Shown one piece after another: positions 11,313 to 22,640 of a DNA stretch of 64,000 nt (within the stretch, counting starts at the first letter, position 1; each line of letters opens with the position of its first letter). The position numbers and the translations under genes were made by a program. Origin of the DNA: Lophius americanus (taxonomy: Eukaryota > Chordata > Actinopteri > Lophiiformes > Lophiidae); NCBI GenBank assembly GCA_037951165.1, contig JBBDHG010000166.1, forward strand, positions 910,001 through 974,000. Reading direction: 5' to 3'. The notes under the pieces are model-generated. The model saw only the letters and a program-made list of their open reading frames with translations. It did not search any database and was not told where the DNA came from.

Positions 11313-11336
11313 TATTATTATTATTATTATTATTAT
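11313..11336. repeat. (ATT)n microsatellite
   Basis: Eight ATT triplets. Confidence 0.9.
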
Positions 11337-11862
11337 CAGACCAGCATAAGGTTAAAGAACAAATTATATGAATGAAGGAAACTCGGGAGGAAAAACAAGA
11401 GAGTCGGTATTATCGTGATCAGAATCGATGCAAGGATACTTTCTAATAATGAACCCAATGAAATAATAACATTTAATTCAAGATTTGTCCATTCATTTAT
11501 GAGTAATGTTTCCGACGCACCATCTGATATAACCTAGTAGGTGTTGTCCCTGGATCCAGAACAAATTTGTTCGTCCAGGATTCACATTACAACCAACCAA
11601 TGAGAAGCACTTCTGGATTGTGATGTCATTCACAGTACGCTGTGTAGATAATCGCCCATGGGGGACAAAAAATCACCTCAATTCAAAGTTACTCAGTAGG
11701 GATCGCTCAGTTCAGCATTTATAACGCAGAAAATGAAGATATGGTTGGATTCTAAGGACATTAGTGTGTTTTGGGAATTGGTAAATATATATTTAACACC
11801 TCTTGGCTCTATTTAACGGCAAAAAAAGTGTCTGTGAAAAAGCAGATGTTACAGGACGTGTA
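11337..11862. other. Gene-free sequence
   Basis: Nothing recognised. Confidence 0.45.
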
Positions 11863-11863
11863 G

Positions 11864-12015
11864 TAACATTAGCTCTGCCTGCTAAGCTAAGCTAAACATT
11901 GGCTCTGCCTGGTAAACTCAGCTATAGATTAACTCTACCTGCTAAACTAATCCAAACATTAGCTCTACCGGCTAAGTTAAGCTAAACATTAGCACTACCG
12001 GCTAAGCTAAGCGTA
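11864..12015. repeat. 30-bp minisatellite, about five units
   Basis: The unit is AACATTAGCTCTGCCTGCTA followed by AGCTAAGCTA. Five copies step by 29-31 bp and drift at CTGCC/CTACC and at the GCTAAGCTAA part. The unit itself contains a smaller AGCTA/GCTAA repetition. Confidence 0.92.
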
Positions 12016-12660
12016 AACTGTTTTGGGGTTAGGTTATTATGGTATGTATTTAACCTCAGTGGGATCATTCCTTGCTCTTTGTCAAGGGTTAAGAAAACAC
12101 AATTCTGACACCTTGTTGTTCGATCATGATGTAACATCCACAACATCTAATGAGCTCTAGAATATGCATAAACCTCCCACCTCTGGGTGAAATCAAATTC
12201 TTACTAACAAGTAGACAAGTAAAGGTGAAAACTTGACGTCCTTGGCAGAGGTGATAACAGGAAGCACAAAACCATGAGATCAAATAAATGCACAATGGAG
12301 AAATTAAAAAAGAAGATGGTTAAAAAACCTTGAAGCTGCACATCTGTTGGTACGAAACAAGAAGATGAGAAAGTCAGAATTCATTCATTCATTCGTTCAT
12401 TCATTCATAGCTGCAGTCCGTAAATACAGAAAGAGAATGACGAAGGTGAGGATTAAAATGTAGCAGAGTGGTGACATCACATCCCAAAATAAAAGCAGTT
12501 AAACTAAAAGGGGAAAGAATCAATAATGGCAAATAAAAGAAAAACAACAATCTGAGAAAATCAGACGTAGAATTAGAACAATCAGAAGGAATAACACCAG
12601 AATAAAGAGCCGTCCACACATGACCAGTAAAAGCAGTAAAAGCAAAGAACGAAGAGCATG
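12016..12660. other. Gene-free sequence, possible LINE 3' flank
   Basis: Contains an (ATTC)n run at about 12379-12408. The A-rich part from 12420 may be the 3' flank of the minus-strand LINE fragment next door. No gene was seen. Confidence 0.45.
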
Positions 12661-12664
12661 ACAT

Positions 12665-12892
12665 CACACATGGTCACTGATTCAACACGTCTCATCTCCT
12701 CTGTCGGGCGTTCCAAACGCCGAGGCGCTCTGAAAGCGAAAGAACGCTCTCCCTCGGATTGGAGCCTCAACTTGGGCACAACCAGAATCATCCGAGGTCA
12801 CCGGCTGGCTCATACGCAGTTATCAATTCTTTTATATAGCCCAGAGCCAGACGTGCTTTTAACGTGATCAGCAGGATGTTAAAATCAATCCT
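12665..12892 (-). pseudogene. L2/CR1-type LINE ORF2 C-terminal fragment
   Basis: On the minus strand 12838-12890 reads RIDFNILLITLKARLALG, and then in another frame (from 12791 down) LVVPKLRLQSEGERSFAFRA followed by PRRLERPTEEMRR. The order matches the well-conserved end of fish LINE ORF2, recalled as RIDFKILL.(V/T)(Y/F)KAL.GLAP, then L.VPR.R.K..GDRAF...APR.WN.LP. The last box is decayed (LERPTEE for LWNSLPEE). Frame changes and a missing RT core make it dead. Confidence 0.75.
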
Positions 12893-13289
12893 GAAGGGGA
12901 AGAGGGAACAGAAGTCACCATGTCAGGATGGAGGGGCTGCCATGTCGTGGGTTAAAAGCAGGAAGTCATAAAAAGGGCAGGGAACCAACAATGCAACTGG
13001 GAAAACGTGAGGCGGGACCACGGGCTCGGAGCTGGGATATATGAAGGGTGTCTGATGACGGAATGAAACGGCGGGTGGAGGTGAGCGGGAGAAAATCAGG
13101 TGGAGGCTGCAGGGCAGGATTTATAAAATCTGAGGACGTTCCCTCTCATCAAAGAAAACGTCTCAAGGCTGCAATGCGGCTAAAAAAAATAATATTACCT
13201 TACGTTTTTTAAGAGGTGGCTTCAGGAGCAGCTTTTAATTCTTAGGGATGAATCAAAGTTCTTCTGTTGCTGCTGCTGTGTCACAACTT

Positions 13290-13548
<259 letters not shown>

Positions 13549-15420
13549 AGGGACTACGAGGCCGAGGACTTTAACTTTCCACGTTGTTAGTTTCCTTTGA
13601 CATTGAAGTTGTCTAAAATACTCCGGCTTTAGTTGCTCACATCACACACATCCTTGTTTGCGTTGCCGGACAAAGGATTTTATTTTCTGGCCCCGACTCC
13701 TGCCTGCAGCCAAACTCATTAAAATCCATTCATCAGCCGCCGTAAACAAACTCTTATCAGTGGAGTCATTAGAATAACTCTTTTATTTTAACTTTTGTTG
13801 CCATCAGGGATTTACTTTTTGTTGTTGAAGTTATTAGGCAAAATGGAGGTCCAGGTAGAAAGGGAAACGTTCTCTCTGAAACTCAAACCCGTACAACCCC
13901 GAGGCAAAAACTAAGCCATAAGAGTATGACCTTTCAAAATAAATGTAATAAATGGGAAATTTCCCCAGGCAGGCATCGTTTTTAGCATCTGCAGACATTC
14001 CCATCAAAGGAACCGGAGAGATAAATAAAACAGCAAAGACGGTTGCCAAGGCTTCGCTGTGGAGCTCCTCGGAAAAAAACCGGATGTTTTATGAATGTGT
14101 TCTTGACAGCGTTAAAAACAAACAAACCCGAATGTCAATTTAGGCTGACAATGTTCCGAAGAGAAAGGAGAGTACGACCCAATCAACGGTTTCCCTCGGT
14201 TTTACTTTATAATTCAAAGGCCCCTCAAATACCGACGGCCGCCGTGAAAATCTGCTTTGAAGGCTAAATGGATCATTACTTTTTTATTTATTTTTTCATT
14301 TCAGGCTTTCCAAGCAGCTCCAAGGAATTATTTCAACCTTCCCACTATTCGGCAAACGATCCCCGATCCCGCTCTGATGCCGGTTGTGCCGGGAATTCAC
14401 TCAGATACATCTGAATTCCAGCGCAAACTCAGCACACCTGGGAATTCTGTTCCCACAAGGCACAGTTTTTCAAACTCAGGTGAAGCCCCCCCCCCCATCC
14501 CCCCAACGTGGAATCTCTTGTGTTTGCAGGGAAGCATGGGCTCAGGAAAAGTCAGGCTTGTCTTGGGAATTTCAGATATGGAGGTGAAATGATTGGTGTG
14601 TAGAATTTGTGTAAAGCAGGGGCTGTGAGAGCTTGGAGGGGGGGGGTCATTAAAAACATTCTTTCCCTGTGAATCAACAAGAACATCCAAAACAGAAAGC
14701 TGTTTGCTCTTCCTCACCGAATGTATTCATTTATTCCACGTTGTGTTGCTGCAGCGGCTCGGAGCCTCAGGAATATTTAGGCCAGGCACCTCATTTATAA
14801 AACAAACTCACCACTCATTTTCATCCGGAGTACATTATACACGTATAAGTACATGTACATCACACTACTACGATCTATAGAGCCTTACTCCGACGTTGGA
14901 AAACGATCGCATCCCTCAGCGGGAAGCCTGAACCCGATTTTCTCGCCGGTCGTGAAGGAGGGTTGCAGTTTTTGCAGGAATATGAGTCCGAGCCTGCGGT
15001 GACCTCTGCATGACCTTTACGAACAATCTGAAAGGGATGATGCATAAAAGATGTGCTGACCGTTTCCTTCTAACCTTCTCCTGCAGTGACACAAACTCCC
15101 AGACTGCTTTGTGTTTCAGCCCGCCTTCTAGGAGACCCGATCAGGCAACGCAACTTCATCTGTAGAGCGAATTTCAGCAACGGGGGAAATCAAAGGGACA
15201 AAAAAAAGAACATTAAGACTTGTTTTTATGAAAAAAAACAGTTGGAAAAAATAACAGAAAGAAATATTAAAACTAAAACAAAATAGATTTTTATACAACA
15301 AGCGTCAATTTTTTAAATAAAAACTAGATTAGAAGAAAAATCTCAGACATAATTCGTTGTTGCAGAAATGAAATAAGTTTAAAGTTATTGTGGAGTTTGT
15401 TCCGATTACTTTGTACGTAA
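13549..15420. other. Gene-free sequence
   Basis: About 1.9 kb without a recognised exon or transposon. C runs at about 14488-14496 and a G run near 14639-14647 are simple homopolymers. The frame at 14257-14592 is discussed under rejected items. Confidence 0.45.
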
Positions 15421-15424
15421 ATCC

Positions 15425-15605
15425 TGAACGCCGCTGCTCCATGTTCGGTTCCGACTCTGGGGACACTGAGCGGACCTGATCCAGACCACCTGAGAGTTCT
15501 GGATGGTTCAGAACACAGCAGAAGATCAGAGATGTTTGTTGGTCCCTAAACCGTTTAGTGTTCTGTAAACCAGCAGCAGGATTCTGAAATCAATTCTGTG
15601 AGAGA
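15425..15605 (-). pseudogene. LINE ORF2 C-terminal fragment (second lineage)
   Basis: On the minus strand it reads RIDFRILLLVYRTLNGLG, matching the RIDFKILLLVYKALNGL box of fish L2-type LINEs. After frameshifts it carries the decayed ARPLRSSGSG-type stretch. As plus-strand DNA it is the familiar fish repeat beginning CTGAACGCCGCTGCTCCATG. There is no intact frame. Confidence 0.75.
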
Positions 15606-16095
15606 CGGGAAGCCGGTACCAAATTAGACGCGCTGCCTCGCTTTGTCACTTTCAAACCCCACTCTTCATCACTGAGTCTGCTTCTGGGTCCAAATTTAGA
15701 AATTCCTAGACACCAACAGCAGAATGAATGTATCTTCCTGGTTCTTGTAGAATCCAGAATGCTTACAGGTATGTCTCCCAAACATTCTGGACTATTCCTT
15801 TAAAGATTTCCGCTGGTTGTTGTTCTTTGTAGAAAGAATCACCAGAAGAAGAATCTGTGTACTTCTAATAAATGCGTCGGGAAGGAGACCCGGTGTAAAA
15901 CCTGCTGCAGCCGGCCACCGGTTCCGTTGTTTATCTTGTTTACATGCCACTCTCTTCATAGATGGAATAATCCGAGGAGAGGTGATGTCATATTTGATGG
16001 TCCGGCTTGTGCCTGTTTAAAAAAAAACACCCAGATATCGGAAAATTGTCAGATTTTAATCAGGTTAGTTCAACCTCTTTTTGGTAAAACGCGTT
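15606..16095. other. Gene-free sequence
   Basis: No supported feature. Confidence 0.45.
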
Positions 16096-16099
16096 TTTA

Positions 16100-16370
16100 G
16101 GAAACCGCTTTAACTTATTGGACTTTTCTGCTTGTATCAAGTAAGATAATTCTGTTTAATCCTCACATGCTATAATATCCCATTAAATCCAAGAAGGTTT
16201 TTCTCAAACCTTCTAAAAAAGTACTGGCTAAAGCCTCCAACTTGCATAGCCCCTTTTGACATGTGGTGTCCCCCAGGGCTCCATCCTCGGTCCCTTACTC
16301 TTTAGCATCTAGACCCGGACTGAGCTCAACCAAACAGCTGAGCAGGACATCAAAGGGTTCATCAAGCGTC
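16100..16370 (+). mobile_element. Family Y repeat (copy 2)
   Basis: CTTGTATCAAGTAAGATAAT at about 16132 matches the reverse complement of the copy at 47.6-48.0 kb. The RT segment at 16264-16312 (GVPQGSILGPLLFSI) follows. It then jumps to the family tail GAGCTCAACCAAACAGCTGA and GCAGGACATCAAAGGGTT. Confidence 0.75.
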
Positions 16371-16429
16371 CTCGCAGTCTTCACTTGTCCCTCGTAGGTG
16401 AAGATAAGCACCTGGTTGATTTGGGTTAA

Positions 16430-16576
16430 TAATTTTATTAGTTAACCCTTTAATGTCCTCAACAGAATAATGATTATTTTGCATATTTTCTTGAAATGTT
16501 TACATTCTTGGACACTGTAAATGTACCATAAAATGACAAATTATTTGGTCAAGCATGTTTTTAAACAGTTAAAACA

Positions 16577-16610
<34 letters not shown>

Positions 16611-16995
16611 TAATATTATTAAATATATTATCAGCTCAATGTTACTACTTTCGGTATAGCGAGAAACTTCGCAACTATTTTTGGTCAAGCATGTTTTAGA
16701 AAAGTGTTTGACTTTGTTGGTTGAATGAAGTTACATCATTCTGTTTAGTGAGTCCAAAATAACAAAATGGAATAGGACTTTCCCAGCAGCCATGCTTAAT
16801 GCCTCCTCCTCAGTAGCTCTTTTGACCTGTGGTGTCCCCCAGGGTTCCGTCCTCGGCCCTGTACTGTTTAGCATATACATGCTGGCTCCTGGTCGTATTA
16901 TAAAACAGGTTCAGAATATAGTTCAATTGAGACTCAGAATGTCAACCAAACTGTCGAGGCAGGACATTAGAGGGATAATGTATGATTTTAAATGA
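16430..16995 (+). mobile_element. Family Y repeat (copy 3, longest RT segment)
   Basis: AT-rich upstream words (ACCCTTTAATGTCCTCAA, AAATGACAAATTATTTGGTC) lead into 16792-16908. That frame reads MLNASSSVALLTCGVPQGSV and continues LGPVLFSIYMLAPGRIIKQ, an RT fragment of L2/CR1 type. The tail CAGAATGTCAACCAAACTG and GCAGGACATTAGAGG follows. A (TA)n tract at 16578-16606 interrupts the upstream part. The words TTTGGTCAAGCATGTTTT occur twice (about 16540 and 16681), which points to an internal duplication. Confidence 0.8.
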
Positions 16996-17439
16996 ATTAA
17001 GGGAACAGATTGGGAACAGATTGCAGAGTTTTATTTAGTTTCTCACCTGCTACGCAGCTGGCTCGGCACCGAGCAGCCGGGCTGTGATTTTCTGGCAGCC
17101 ATGAATCAAAGCGTCTCCATCTTTAGTTTTGCGATGATTGACTCCCGCGGACGCTACTGGGGAGCGCCCTGCAGGAAAATACCACCAACGCAAATCTGAA
17201 AGGGGCACCATCCCTGCAGTGCGCCGCGAGTGGGCCCGCCTGTTGTTTACCCAGTCGGCGCCGCTCAAACATCATGAAATTGTAAAAATTTGAACAGAGA
17301 TGTTTCTTAATGGTTTGCGAGCATCTGTGGCGAGAATGAATTCAATTTTGACTTAAATAATATACTCAGTTTCTGTGCATCTAGTCTATGCTGACAGGAT
17401 GCAGCGCTTTTAACATAACAATTAGCATTTCTAGCAAAC

Positions 17440-17585
17440 ACCAGGAAGCAGGATTACCTAGATTCCCTAAAAGCATAATGGGAGTCACAACCTCCAGTTA
17501 TCAGACTCCTCTCCTGTGGAAACACCTTCCAGTCTCAGATTGGGGGGGCCGTAAACTCTCCGCATTTAAGAGCTGTGAGCTATGC
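17440..17585 (+). pseudogene. LINE ORF end fragment (LLWKHLP box)
   Basis: Reads TTSSYQTPLLWKHLPVSDWG then GRKLSAFKS. This matches the C-terminal (L)LWN.LP.........TFKS.LK box common to fish non-LTR retrotransposons. It lies in line with, and 0.9 kb before, a matching 3' tail at 18.5 kb. A family X copy lies between, which suggests one LINE end split by later insertion. Confidence 0.6.
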
Positions 17586-18035
17586 TACCTGTGAAAGAAC
17601 CGACTGTTTATCCACGTTAGTTTCTTTCCCCTCGTGAGTTCCCAGACTCTGTTTACTGGTTCTACCTTGAACCAGGAGCAGAAGGTTTGTTTATACTTCT
17701 TAGAACTGCTGAGGGATTTATAATTAGTCAACATGCCTCCCTTCTTATGACAAAACAATCCACTGACTTCTAGTGAATAGAAATATAATCCTAGAATAAC
17801 AATAGTATCAGACCATATGGGTGCCGACCAACGGGATCCAGTATCACAGTTCATGACCTATCAATATCAAACAGAGATGCATCTCCCCAAACGGGACACT
17901 CTCCTCTTGACCTGACTTGACTTCGCCCTGAGATTCTGTCCATGAATGTCAAGAACAGAATCGGAGGCAAGCCTCGGCGAGGTCCGACAGTCACTGAAAA
18001 TGTGTCGGATTTCTGTTGTCCATACGGACACAGCT
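17586..18035. other. Gene-free sequence between LINE end and family X copy
   Basis: No recognised feature. Confidence 0.4.
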
Positions 18036-18039
18036 CTGA

Positions 18040-18415
18040 CTTTGGTCATATCAACCGTTGGTCCGATTTAGTCCAAATCCGCTGTAAATGAATGGACTCG
18101 CAAAGTTTTATTTTGAGTATATATTATATTTGGTACCATTAGTTCATATTTTACAGTTTGTGGGGGCTTTTCAATGAAAAAGACTGTTTTGCAGCCATAA
18201 CTTTGTAATTGTTGGTCCGATTTAGTCCAACTTTGGTGAATATGAATCGACTCAAGTGGATTTATCGTATATTACTCACAAGGAGAGAGAGCTTCATTTA
18301 CAAATGATACTGTCTTTGGGACATAACTGGCATTTGGACTTCCAGCCGGGGTGATTTCTTATAAAACAGAGGATTGGGGACTTTTCGGGGATAGTCACTT
18401 GCTAGCATTCTAGTC
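18040..18415 (+). repeat. Family X repeat with two modules (forward)
   Basis: The word GTTGGTCCGATTTAGTCCAA occurs twice (about 18058 and 18212), 154 bp apart. Each is followed by ATGAATGGACTCG or ATGAATCGACTCAAG and a TCATATTTTAC or TATATTACTC block. The end is GATTGGGGACTTTTCGGGGA. Confidence 0.85.
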
Positions 18416-18457
18416 TAGTTATTGTTTCTATACATGTCTTTGTCACTTCCCCACATT

Positions 18458-18462
<5 letters not shown>

Positions 18463-18493
<31 letters not shown>
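18463..18493. repeat. (TC)n microsatellite
   Basis: About 15 TC dinucleotides, at the position where the common fish LINE 3' region usually carries a CT-rich stretch. Confidence 0.92.
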
Positions 18494-18496
<3 letters not shown>

Positions 18497-18499
18497 TCA

Positions 18500-18690
18500 G
18501 CTGGTCAAAGCACAAGTCCGAACCACCCTCAGTGGGAATCTGTAAGACTTTTCTGCCTGTTTTTCTCACCACTGTCACCCTAGTGACAAGTCCTAGCTCA
18601 TGCCAGGATTGTTGGGTCCCTCTAGAGTCAAGAGGACGGTCCGGACCTGCTCTTTTTGTAAAGTGCCTTGAGATAACATCTGTGATCAAT
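18500..18690 (+). repeat. LINE/SINE 3'-tail fragment
   Basis: CTGCCTGTTTTTCTCACC, TTGTTGGGTCCCTCTAGAG and AAGTGCCTTGAGATAACATC make up the familiar untranslated end of an abundant fish retroelement, recalled as ending GTAAAGTGCCTTGAGATAA.. then an AT-rich tail. Confidence 0.7.
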
Positions 18691-19115
18691 CTGTCTCTGA
18701 GAGTCTTTTACAGTCCTGATCCTGTTCCCAACATTACACAGCAGTAAAGAGTCGAAGTACTGATGTTTTGACTTCTGTTTAAACCATGTTTTAATGTGCA
18801 GACGCAGTTTTTGAGCCTCAACACTTTCAAAATAACGTGAGCGGTGCTGAGTCAGTGCAAAGCCTGAAAAATACTCTCTCTGGTCGGCACCATTTGCATG
18901 GATTCAGTGCAGGCAAGCTGAATTTATACAAGGGCAGAAAGTCTCAGGGAAAGTGTCTGTACATTCTTGATATATTTGGACCGGGGCGATCAATAGGAGC
19001 AGAACTATGGGGTAGTGAAGCGAGTGATTTTAATCTGGGACTAAATATCCAGTAGTAGATTAGTTTCAGACAATTTCATACCTCCAGAGCTCTTCATGAA
19101 AAATGGATAAGGTAG
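18691..19115. other. Gene-free sequence
   Basis: No recognised feature. Confidence 0.45.
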
Positions 19116-19116
19116 G

Positions 19117-19118
19117 AA

Positions 19119-19155
<37 letters not shown>

Positions 19156-19345
19156 CTGAATGTCTGCATTCACAGAGAGAGAGAGAGACAGAGACGGCGG
19201 GCAAGAGAGAGAGAGAGAGAGCGAGAGGGAGAGAGAGACAGTGAGAGAGAGAGAGCCTGAATGTCTGCATTCACACAGAGAGAGAGAGACAGAGACAGCG
19301 GGCAAGAGAGAGAGAGAGGGAGAGAGAGAGAGGGGGGGGGGGGGG
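19117..19345. repeat. (GA)n compound array with a 102-bp repeat and a G14 run
   Basis: GA runs are interrupted by CCTGAATGTCTGCATTCACA at about 19155 and 19257, each followed by GA, a CAGAGAC block and GCGGGCAAGAG. The array ends in 14 consecutive G at 19332-19345. The embedded TGAATGTCTGCATTCA is itself an inverted repeat (TGAATG/CATTCA). Confidence 0.92.
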
Positions 19346-19925
19346 ATTAAGAACAATAAAGGCATTTTTCCAAACCTCCGTCTTCCTTCGATGGATACCA
19401 GATGAAAAGTTTTGCAGACTGGAGTATTTAACGGCTCTTCGCATAGCAGATGCCCCCATCTCCCCCAGCCGTGGTTTGGCCACCAGTTTAATTAGAAAGA
19501 CCCCCCGGTAAGATACCGTCCAACACTGACTGTAGAGCTTTCTAAACATAGTCGGATTTTTCCGCACCGCGGGAAATCTCATGGTCATTGCTACTGATGA
19601 GCTTTGGGGTGTGCAGAAAAACAACGAGATGAGATGCAAAGATGTGAGGGGGGCTATTTGCATACGGGGATCATTAAGGCACATCCAGCCTCTTCCGCAG
19701 TCATTTCATTTGAAATGTTAGACGCGTTGTGATCTGGGGCAATAAACTTGCATTGTTAAATGAACCCAGGAGTTTATTACAGTCATTAAAATCCGCACAC
19801 ATTTCAATTACCTTTGTTGTACCTGAAAATTTTGTTTACACGGATTTTACCTCAATTGAGTCATTATTTCTCAAAGGTATCTTTTTCTTTTTTTCGCACT
19901 TCAGAGGTTAAACCCGGCCATGAAA
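19346..19925. other. Gene-free sequence
   Basis: The 137-codon minus frame at 19271-19684 is mainly the TC repeat plus a chance extension. Confidence 0.45.
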
Positions 19926-19929
19926 GGGT

Positions 19930-20045
19930 CACGGATCAGTGGCCTTCCAGTGCCGGTCCCAAGCCCGGATAAATGGGGTGGGTTGTGTCAGGAAGGGAAG
20001 CCCATGTAAAACCTATGCCAAGTCAATACGTGGATCACGAAACCG
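19930..20045 (+). repeat. Common fish retroelement 3' fragment
   Basis: AGTGCCGGTCCCAAGCCCGG, ATAAATGGGGTGGGTTGTGT, CAGGAAGGGAAGCCCATGTA and CCAAGTCAATACGTGGATCA follow the order of a very common fish repeat I recall (GTGCCGGTCCCAAGCCCGGA, then GTCAGGAAGGGCATCC, then CCAAATCAATATGCGGATCA). A reverse piece lies at 57425-57480. Confidence 0.78.
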
Positions 20046-20397
20046 ATTTCCAAACTGGATCAGTCGGGTTCAGGGCTGAAGGTTAAAGAAATAATCTTTG
20101 GTTCATTTTCTCGTAAACGTTGTATTTTTACTGCGTTTGTGTAAGTTTTCCGGGAGCTCACTGGACAAAGCGGAGCGGCATCATGGGAAATTATGGGGTT
20201 CATCTGGGCCATTACTCAAGGGAGACACAAAAAACTACTAGTAGAAGAAAAACGTTAAGTTAAAATGTAGAAATAAATTGTGCTGTCCGACGCAGTTTCT
20301 GCGTTTTACTCCCCTGGTACATTATTACTTCCCCCTCAACCCTCGCCATTTATGATGTTTATATTTGTGACTGTTCACTGATGATTCTGTGTCAATG

Positions 20398-20435
20398 TAA
20401 TAACAATAATAACAATAATAAAAATAATAATAACT
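20398..20435. repeat. (AAT)n/(AAC)n short microsatellite
   Basis: TAACAATAATAACAATAATA followed by AAAATAATAATAAC. Confidence 0.85.
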
Positions 20436-20449
20436 ACAACCTAAGCTAT

Positions 20450-20720
20450 GGTCCCTGACAGCAACGATACATCCCTAAAAAAGTCCCCAGATCCCCTGAA
20501 TTCCCCTGATTGAACCCCTCAAATCTTTATATTAACTATTAGATTAAAATATGGGGAAATTAAGATATAAACAAAATAGATATCATTGAGTCTATTTATT
20601 TGCACCAAATTTCGTCGAAATCGGACCAACGGTTGAGAAATGATGGTAGAAAACTTTTGGAATGAAGCTCCCCCTACTGTCGGAAATATACAATTGAAGT
20701 TTCCCAATTCTTCCTCGCAA
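20450..20720 (-). repeat. Family X repeat (reverse)
   Basis: Reads ACATCCCTAAAAAAGTCCCC, GAACCCCTCAAAT, CACCAAATTTCG, AAATCGGACCAACGGTTGAG, GAAGCTCCCCCTACTGTCGG and CAATTCTTCCTCGCAATAAG: the X blocks in reverse order with one module. Confidence 0.8.
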
Positions 20721-21019
20721 TAAGTTGCTGGTCCTAGGTTGCATCCTCCAGGTGAGCAACTAGGGCAAAACATTGGAATGTTTCATTTATTTTTATGCAT
20801 GTAATAATAACTGTGTTGTATATTTGTGTGATTGTCGGTCCTCTTGGGGGCGTGGCTTAGGAAGTGGAGCCATTTTCTACTTATGGAGGGATTGTAGACA
20901 TTTGTAGTCTACAAGTGTCCTTGAGTGAAATGATGGAACCTAAATGTCTCACAATGACTGATCCATTAGTGGGGGAGTCAGTCCTGATGAGAATGTGTCT
21001 CCCTGCAGAGTATCCTCTG
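20721..21019. other. Gene-free sequence
   Basis: Nothing recognised. Confidence 0.4.
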
Positions 21020-21024
21020 TCACG

Positions 21025-21570
21025 AGTGTGTGTATGTGTGTGTGTGTGTGTGTGTGTATGTGTGTGTATGTGTGTGTATATATGTGTGAATATGTGTGTG
21101 TGTGTATGTGTGTGTGTGTATGTGTGTGTGTGTGTGTGTGTGTATATGTTTGTGTATGTGTGTATGTGTGTGTGAATGTGTGTGTATATGTGTGTGTATA
21201 TATGTGTGTATATATATGTGTATATATGTGTGTGTATGTGTGTGTGTATATATGTGTGTATATATATGTGTATATATGTGTGTGTATGTGTGTGAATATG
21301 TGTGTGTATATATGTGTGAATATGTGTATATATGTGTGTGTATGTGTGAATATCTTTGTGTGTATATGTGTGTGTATGTGTGAATATGTTTGTGTTTATA
21401 TGTGTGTATATATGTGTGTGTATGTGTGAATATGTTTGTGTGTATATGTGTGTGTATATGTGTGTGTATGTGTGAATATGTTTGTGTATATATGTGTGTG
21501 TATATGTTTGTGAGTATGTGTGAAGATGTGTGTGTGTACATGTGTCTGAAGATATGTTTGTATATGTGAA
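21025..21570. repeat. (TG)n/(TATG)n array, 545 bp
   Basis: Alternating purine-pyrimidine TG, TATATG and GAATATG words. There are longer local repeats, such as the block TGTGTGTATATATGTGTGTA around 21192 recurring near 21244. The Cys/Val and His/Thr frames (up to 194 codons) are repeat translations. Confidence 0.95.
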
Positions 21571-22014
21571 TATTCACTACACATATTTCTACAGTATTAC
21601 ACATATAGTACTGAAACTGAGCCTATATTATTCCTATTATATCATTCAATATTGCAAACAGGACTAACTGTGTGTGACAGCTGAATCCCACAGACCACAT
21701 GACCTTATCTTCAATGAAAGAGGTCGGAGCTACTTCTTCTCCTCTTCTGCTGCCACTGAACATCAGGTCACATGTTCATGATGGGGTCGCGTCCCAAACC
21801 GGGTTTTTATTCACAGAGGCTTCAGTCGGCTATTCCAAGAAAGACTTTTTCAAGCTTACTTCCAAATGGAAGTTTTTAGGAAGGAATGTTCAATTCACTT
21901 CCTGTGGAGTTAAAACAACGATGTTGATCACAAGGAAAATTTGATGTTTTTTATATTTATATCAAATAATGTCACAGTATTTCTGAACTGTTGAAAATTC
22001 CTTATTCTCTTGGT

Positions 22015-22015
<1 letters not shown>
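21571..22015. other. Gene-free sequence
   Basis: Nothing recognised. Confidence 0.45.

Positions 22016-22016
<1 letters not shown>

Positions 22017-22080
<64 letters not shown>
22017..22080. repeat. (TA)n microsatellite
   Basis: 32 uninterrupted TA dinucleotides. Confidence 0.97.
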
Positions 22081-22081
<1 letters not shown>

Positions 22082-22082
<1 letters not shown>

Positions 22083-22640
22083 AACATATTAAACTATCTC
22101 GCTAATTTAAACAAGTAAAAAATAAATAAACAGGAATTCCAGATTAGAATAGTCATTTATTAAATTGAATCAACTAATCTTTATTTACACAGAATGTTGA
22201 ACAGCTTGGTGAGAATGAAGAGACGACACGGAGCGTCTCTGCTCAGCCTCAACAATAAACTATAAAGGGTTCCATAAAGAAGAAGAACAGAACAATAAAA
22301 CACTAATAACAATTAAAATCTGTAAATTGAAATGGATGAAACGGTGAAAAGAAATGATTGAAAAGAGCGATGGGACGTAAGAATAAAACAAATGATTGAG
22401 GAGAAAAATAGAAAAAACAATGAATCGCAATGAGGCAATAAAATGATTAAAAATCAGGAGCGTCCAAATGAAATGAAAGAATTTGTTCAGGATTAGGATC
22501 TAACATTCAGACAACATGTGGAGTCAGGGGTGCAGCAAAAGTAATACAATTGATTTAATAAACAGAAAATGCAATAAAAAGTCCAAATCTACAACAACAT
22601 GAACCGGTATTTAAAAAAACAAACAAAACTCTAAAATCCC
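22082..22640. other. A-rich sequence, possible retroelement 3' region
   Basis: Long A-rich stretch with repeated AATAAAAC and AAATGATT words, like minus-strand LINE 3' DNA in fish. I cannot assign it. Confidence 0.25.

Noticed and set aside
14257..14592. 111-codon plus frame starting with a signal-peptide-like stretch (ITFLFIFSFQAFQA)
   Set aside because: The hydrophobic start is the translation of a T-rich tract, which also resembles a splice acceptor. The rest has no recognisable domain and ends across a C-rich run. Another overlapping frame is equally open.
17388..17594. 68-codon frame as a host gene
   Set aside because: Its second half is the LLWxxLP end of a non-LTR retrotransposon.
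20995..21604. Cys/Val and His/Thr frames up to 194 codons
   Set aside because: Translation of the TG/TATG array on both strands.
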